This document shows positions 7,922-9,652 of a stretch of 9,652 bases of DNA, piece after piece. The DNA lies in contig JAEYXN010000125.1 of assembly GCA_023431285.1 (NCBI GenBank), positions 1 to 9,652 of the forward strand. The letters run 5' to 3'. The notes under the pieces are model-generated. The model searched no databases and was not told the DNA's origin. It worked only from the letters and a program-made list of their open reading frames with translations. This stretch comes from Bacteroidota bacterium. GTDB lineage: Bacteria > Bacteroidota > Bacteroidia > Cytophagales > Cyclobacteriaceae. Every line of letters begins with the position of its first letter. Within the stretch, counting starts at the first letter, position 1. A program made the position numbers and the translations under genes.

Positions 7922-9264
7922 GGAAGATTTATTATACCATCATCGGCCTGGTGATTCTTTTAACCTCCTGTAAGGATGATACAGAACGCCTGTTTGACAA
8001 GACGGCGGATGAGAGGGCCGCTGACGCAATTCAGAATTTGAAAGACGAGCTGACAGCACCGGCTAATGGTTGGAGATTGAAATATCAACCCGAAGAAGAG
8101 TCAGGATCTTACTGGCTTGTGATTCATTTCCTCGAGGATGATAAGGTCGTCATTCAATCAGACCTGGACGCGAACAACGGAGAGTTTTTTACTGATACCC
8201 TCACCTATCGCGTCGACAACTCTCTGGGCCTCGAACTGATCTTTGAGACATACTCTTTTTTCAGTTACCTGTTTGAGTACGACCAGGCTACCTTTCTGGC
8301 GGAGTATGAATACATCTATGTAAATAAAACCTCTGAAGGGTCACTGGTCTTTAGAAGTAAGACAGATCCAGGGATACCGACAGTCATCGTACTGGAAGAA
8401 GCAGCCCCTGATGACACCAATCTTCTTGGCCGTACAGTGGCCACTAACATTAATACTATATCAGAGGACATTGGCAGTCTGATCTTTTCTACTCCGGGCT
8501 ATCAGCTAAGCTATGACGACAAAGACCTCCGTCTGTTTCTTTCTCTTGATCCCGTAAGGAGAACAATCGATGTAACCAGCGCGTCCAAAAAGAGCACTAA
8601 CGCCGGAGCCACTAATGTCAATTTTACAACCGGGTATTATCTGCGTGGTGATTCATTGGTTCTGCAGGAAAGATTAACAGGAACATTCCAGGGAGTGAAT
8701 ATTTCAGTGAAGGGAATACTTCTTACTAAGCTGTCTGATAGTGAAAGTGAAATTTGCGGAGGCAGGGAGGTTCACGTTCTCGAAGGAATCACTTCACAGA
8801 ATGATAAGGTCATTCTGGAAGCAACGCTTGCCAGTCCTGCGGGTGCAAAGTTTGCAAACTTTTCATTCTTGGTGGCGCCTAATGAATACATCTTCAACAA
8901 TGGTGAGCCCGTTGGCAATCAGATTGCCACTGATATTGCAGGGGCTAGTGCCATGCAGCTCTATTATGATTTTGATGGCCTCAATGCTTTGGGGTTTTAC
9001 ATTCAGAATCCTGACGGAACGACCACGTTTTACCTTCGGCAGTTCACACCTCAACGGATAGGGAATAATCTCGTTTTCAATTTCGCTCCGACGGTGTCGG
9101 TTTTTGGGAACACGAGCTCGCCGGCGAATATCAATAACGTGAATGCGTACCTGGAAGCGTTTACCCAAGGTGGGCAGACGTATTTCTTCGAGATCACTGA
9201 CGACATATTTGAGATGCATAATCCGTGCACGGGATGGAATGCGGTGTATTACGGCATTGAATAA
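7918..9264 (+). CDS. DUF4302-type lipoprotein of the SusCD locus
   Basis: This 448-residue lipoprotein starts with a signal sequence ending L-L-T-S-C (Cys18) followed by K-D-D-T-E, a good surface-export signal. The next part, F-D-K-T-A-D-E-R-A-A-D-A-I, then L-T-A-P-A-N-G-W and a beta-rich stretch (W-L-V-I-H-F-L, L-I-F-E-T-Y-S), matches my recollection of DUF4302, a Bacteroidota family of unknown function often found with SusCD pairs. The second half (from about residue 250) is also beta-rich, with I-C-G-G-R-E-V and a C-terminal N-P-C-T-G-W-N-A-V-Y-Y-G, the only two cysteines outside the lipobox, which could pair. No catalytic motif is evident, suggesting substrate binding or a structural role at the surface. 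The ATG overlaps the peptidase stop (ATGA), making it the last member of a tightly coupled trio. The family call is moderately secure; function is unknown. Confidence 0.87.
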   Translation: MRKIYYTIIGLVILLTSCKDDTERLFDKTADERAADAIQNLKDELTAPANGWRLKYQPEEESGSYWLVIHFLEDDKVVIQSDLDANNGEFFTDTLTYRVDNSLGLELIFETYSFFSYLFEYDQATFLAEYEYIYVNKTSEGSLVFRSKTDPGIPTVIVLEEAAPDDTNLLGRTVATNINTISEDIGSLIFSTPGYQLSYDDKDLRLFLSLDPVRRTIDVTSASKKSTNAGATNVNFTTGYYLRGDSLVLQERLTGTFQGVNISVKGILLTKLSDSESEICGGREVHVLEGITSQNDKVILEATLASPAGAKFANFSFLVAPNEYIFNNGEPVGNQIATDIAGASAMQLYYDFDGLNALGFYIQNPDGTTTFYLRQFTPQRIGNNLVFNFAPTVSVFGNTSSPANINNVNAYLEAFTQGGQTYFFEITDDIFEMHNPCTGWNAVYYGIE

Positions 9265-9319
9265 CGTGCGAACGTGAGAAATTTTTCTTAAATTGAATAT
9301 CCAGCTTAATCCTAATATC

Positions 9320-9652
9320 ATGCAAAAACTCTTAACCCTAACCTCTTCACTATGTATTCTGGCGGCGCTGGCTGTCGGATTTTCCTCCTGTAAGGATGAC
9401 GAGGAAAAACCCAAGCCTGTCACGGTAGAATTCAGCTCCACTGAGAAGACTGTTGCCGAAGGTGAAACAAACGTCAAGGCAACGATTGTTCTCGACCGTC
9501 CTGCTCCCAACGACCTGATTGTTGAGTATGACATCAGCGGCACCGCAACCAGAAAGGTTGGCTCAGGAACCGGGGACTTCACTATAGTGGGAGACGTTGG
9601 GGAAGTTGAGATTGCCAAGGGCGCGACTTCAGGAGAGATTATCCTTAACATT
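9320..9652 (+). CDS. Calx-beta-type lipoprotein, N-terminal part (3' end outside window)
   Basis: An open frame of 111 codons runs from ATG 9320 to the window end without a stop. It begins with M-Q-K-L-L-T, a hydrophobic stretch and the lipobox F-S-S-C (Cys24), followed by K-D-D-E-E, a strong surface-lipoprotein signal. The next residues read as an immunoglobulin-like Calx-beta repeat: V-E-F-S-S-T-E-K-T-V-A-E-G-E, then I-V-L-D-R-P-A, V-E-Y-D-I-S-G-T-A-T, G-D-F-T-I-V, and V-E-I-A-K-G-A-T-S-G-E-I. Such repeats bind calcium or act as adhesion and carbohydrate/protein-binding modules in extracellular proteins. The gene begins 55 bp after the DUF4302 gene on the same strand and is probably part of the operon; no terminator is evident between them. 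What follows the first domain, including any catalytic module, is outside the window. No Shine-Dalgarno sequence is visible; the AT-rich leader is usual for this phylum. Confidence 0.85.
   Translation, partial: MQKLLTLTSSLCILAALAVGFSSCKDDEEKPKPVTVEFSSTEKTVAEGETNVKATIVLDRPAPNDLIVEYDISGTATRKVGSGTGDFTIVGDVGEVEIAKGATSGEIILNI

Noticed and set aside
9265..9319. Possible separate promoter for the Calx-beta gene (TAAATTGA at 9289-9296)
   Set aside because: The -7 match is partial and no TTTG-like element lies about 19 bases upstream; read-through from the DUF4302 gene is simpler.
8863..9651. Open frame of 262 codons on the minus strand, reaching the window edge
   Set aside because: It lies antisense to the 3' half of the DUF4302 gene, the gap and the start of the Calx-beta gene; both sense genes have clear signal sequences and domain motifs, and the antisense product is Arg/Ser/Ile-rich without recognisable motifs.
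1..9652. CRISPR arrays, tRNA or rRNA genes, insertion sequences, phage or defence genes
   Set aside because: No regularly spaced repeats, tRNA-like cloverleaf, transposase or nuclease motifs were seen by eye on either strand.

Overview
The window looks like a chromosomal piece of a Bacteroidota genome with moderate GC content, probably a free-living, Cytophagales- or Chitinophagales-like member. The evidence is a SusC/SusD pair, several lipoproteins with acidic residues right after the lipidated cysteine, weak or absent Shine-Dalgarno sequences, and a plausible Bacteroidota-type promoter (TTG / TAnnTTT). All supported genes lie on the + strand. The lineage below phylum is a guess from general style only.

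Left part (1-2037), housekeeping or accessory genes: the C-terminal part of a TlpA/ResA-type thioredoxin-fold protein cut by the window edge, with the second catalytic cysteine at its third codon; about 210 bp without a gene; a small secreted protein of the TapB/DUF3108-like type (518-1207); and an aldo/keto reductase with an intact D-Y-K-H tetrad (1204-2037). The last two overlap by four bases (GTGA) and are probably translationally coupled.

Right part (2264-9652+), a nutrient-import locus: a SusC/RagA TonB-dependent transporter (2264-5572), its SusD/RagB lipoprotein 10 bp later, a lipoprotein zinc metallopeptidase with HEFAH (7031-7921), a DUF4302-type lipoprotein (7918-9264) and, after 55 bp, the start of a Calx-beta-type lipoprotein that runs off the window (9320-9652). 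Two ATGA overlaps tie SusD, peptidase and DUF4302 protein together. A candidate promoter (2116-2146) and a weak hairpin (2077-2090) lie between the two parts.

Proposed working model (inference): the peptidase and accessory lipoproteins sit on the cell surface, where the peptidase cuts a proteinaceous or conjugated substrate, SusD captures the product and SusC carries it across the outer membrane using TonB energy. No glycoside hydrolase, polysaccharide lyase, sulfatase or dedicated regulator is visible, so a peptide-type substrate is more likely than a glycan. The family members are known individually; the substrate and the roles of the DUF4302 and Calx-beta lipoproteins are the open questions.
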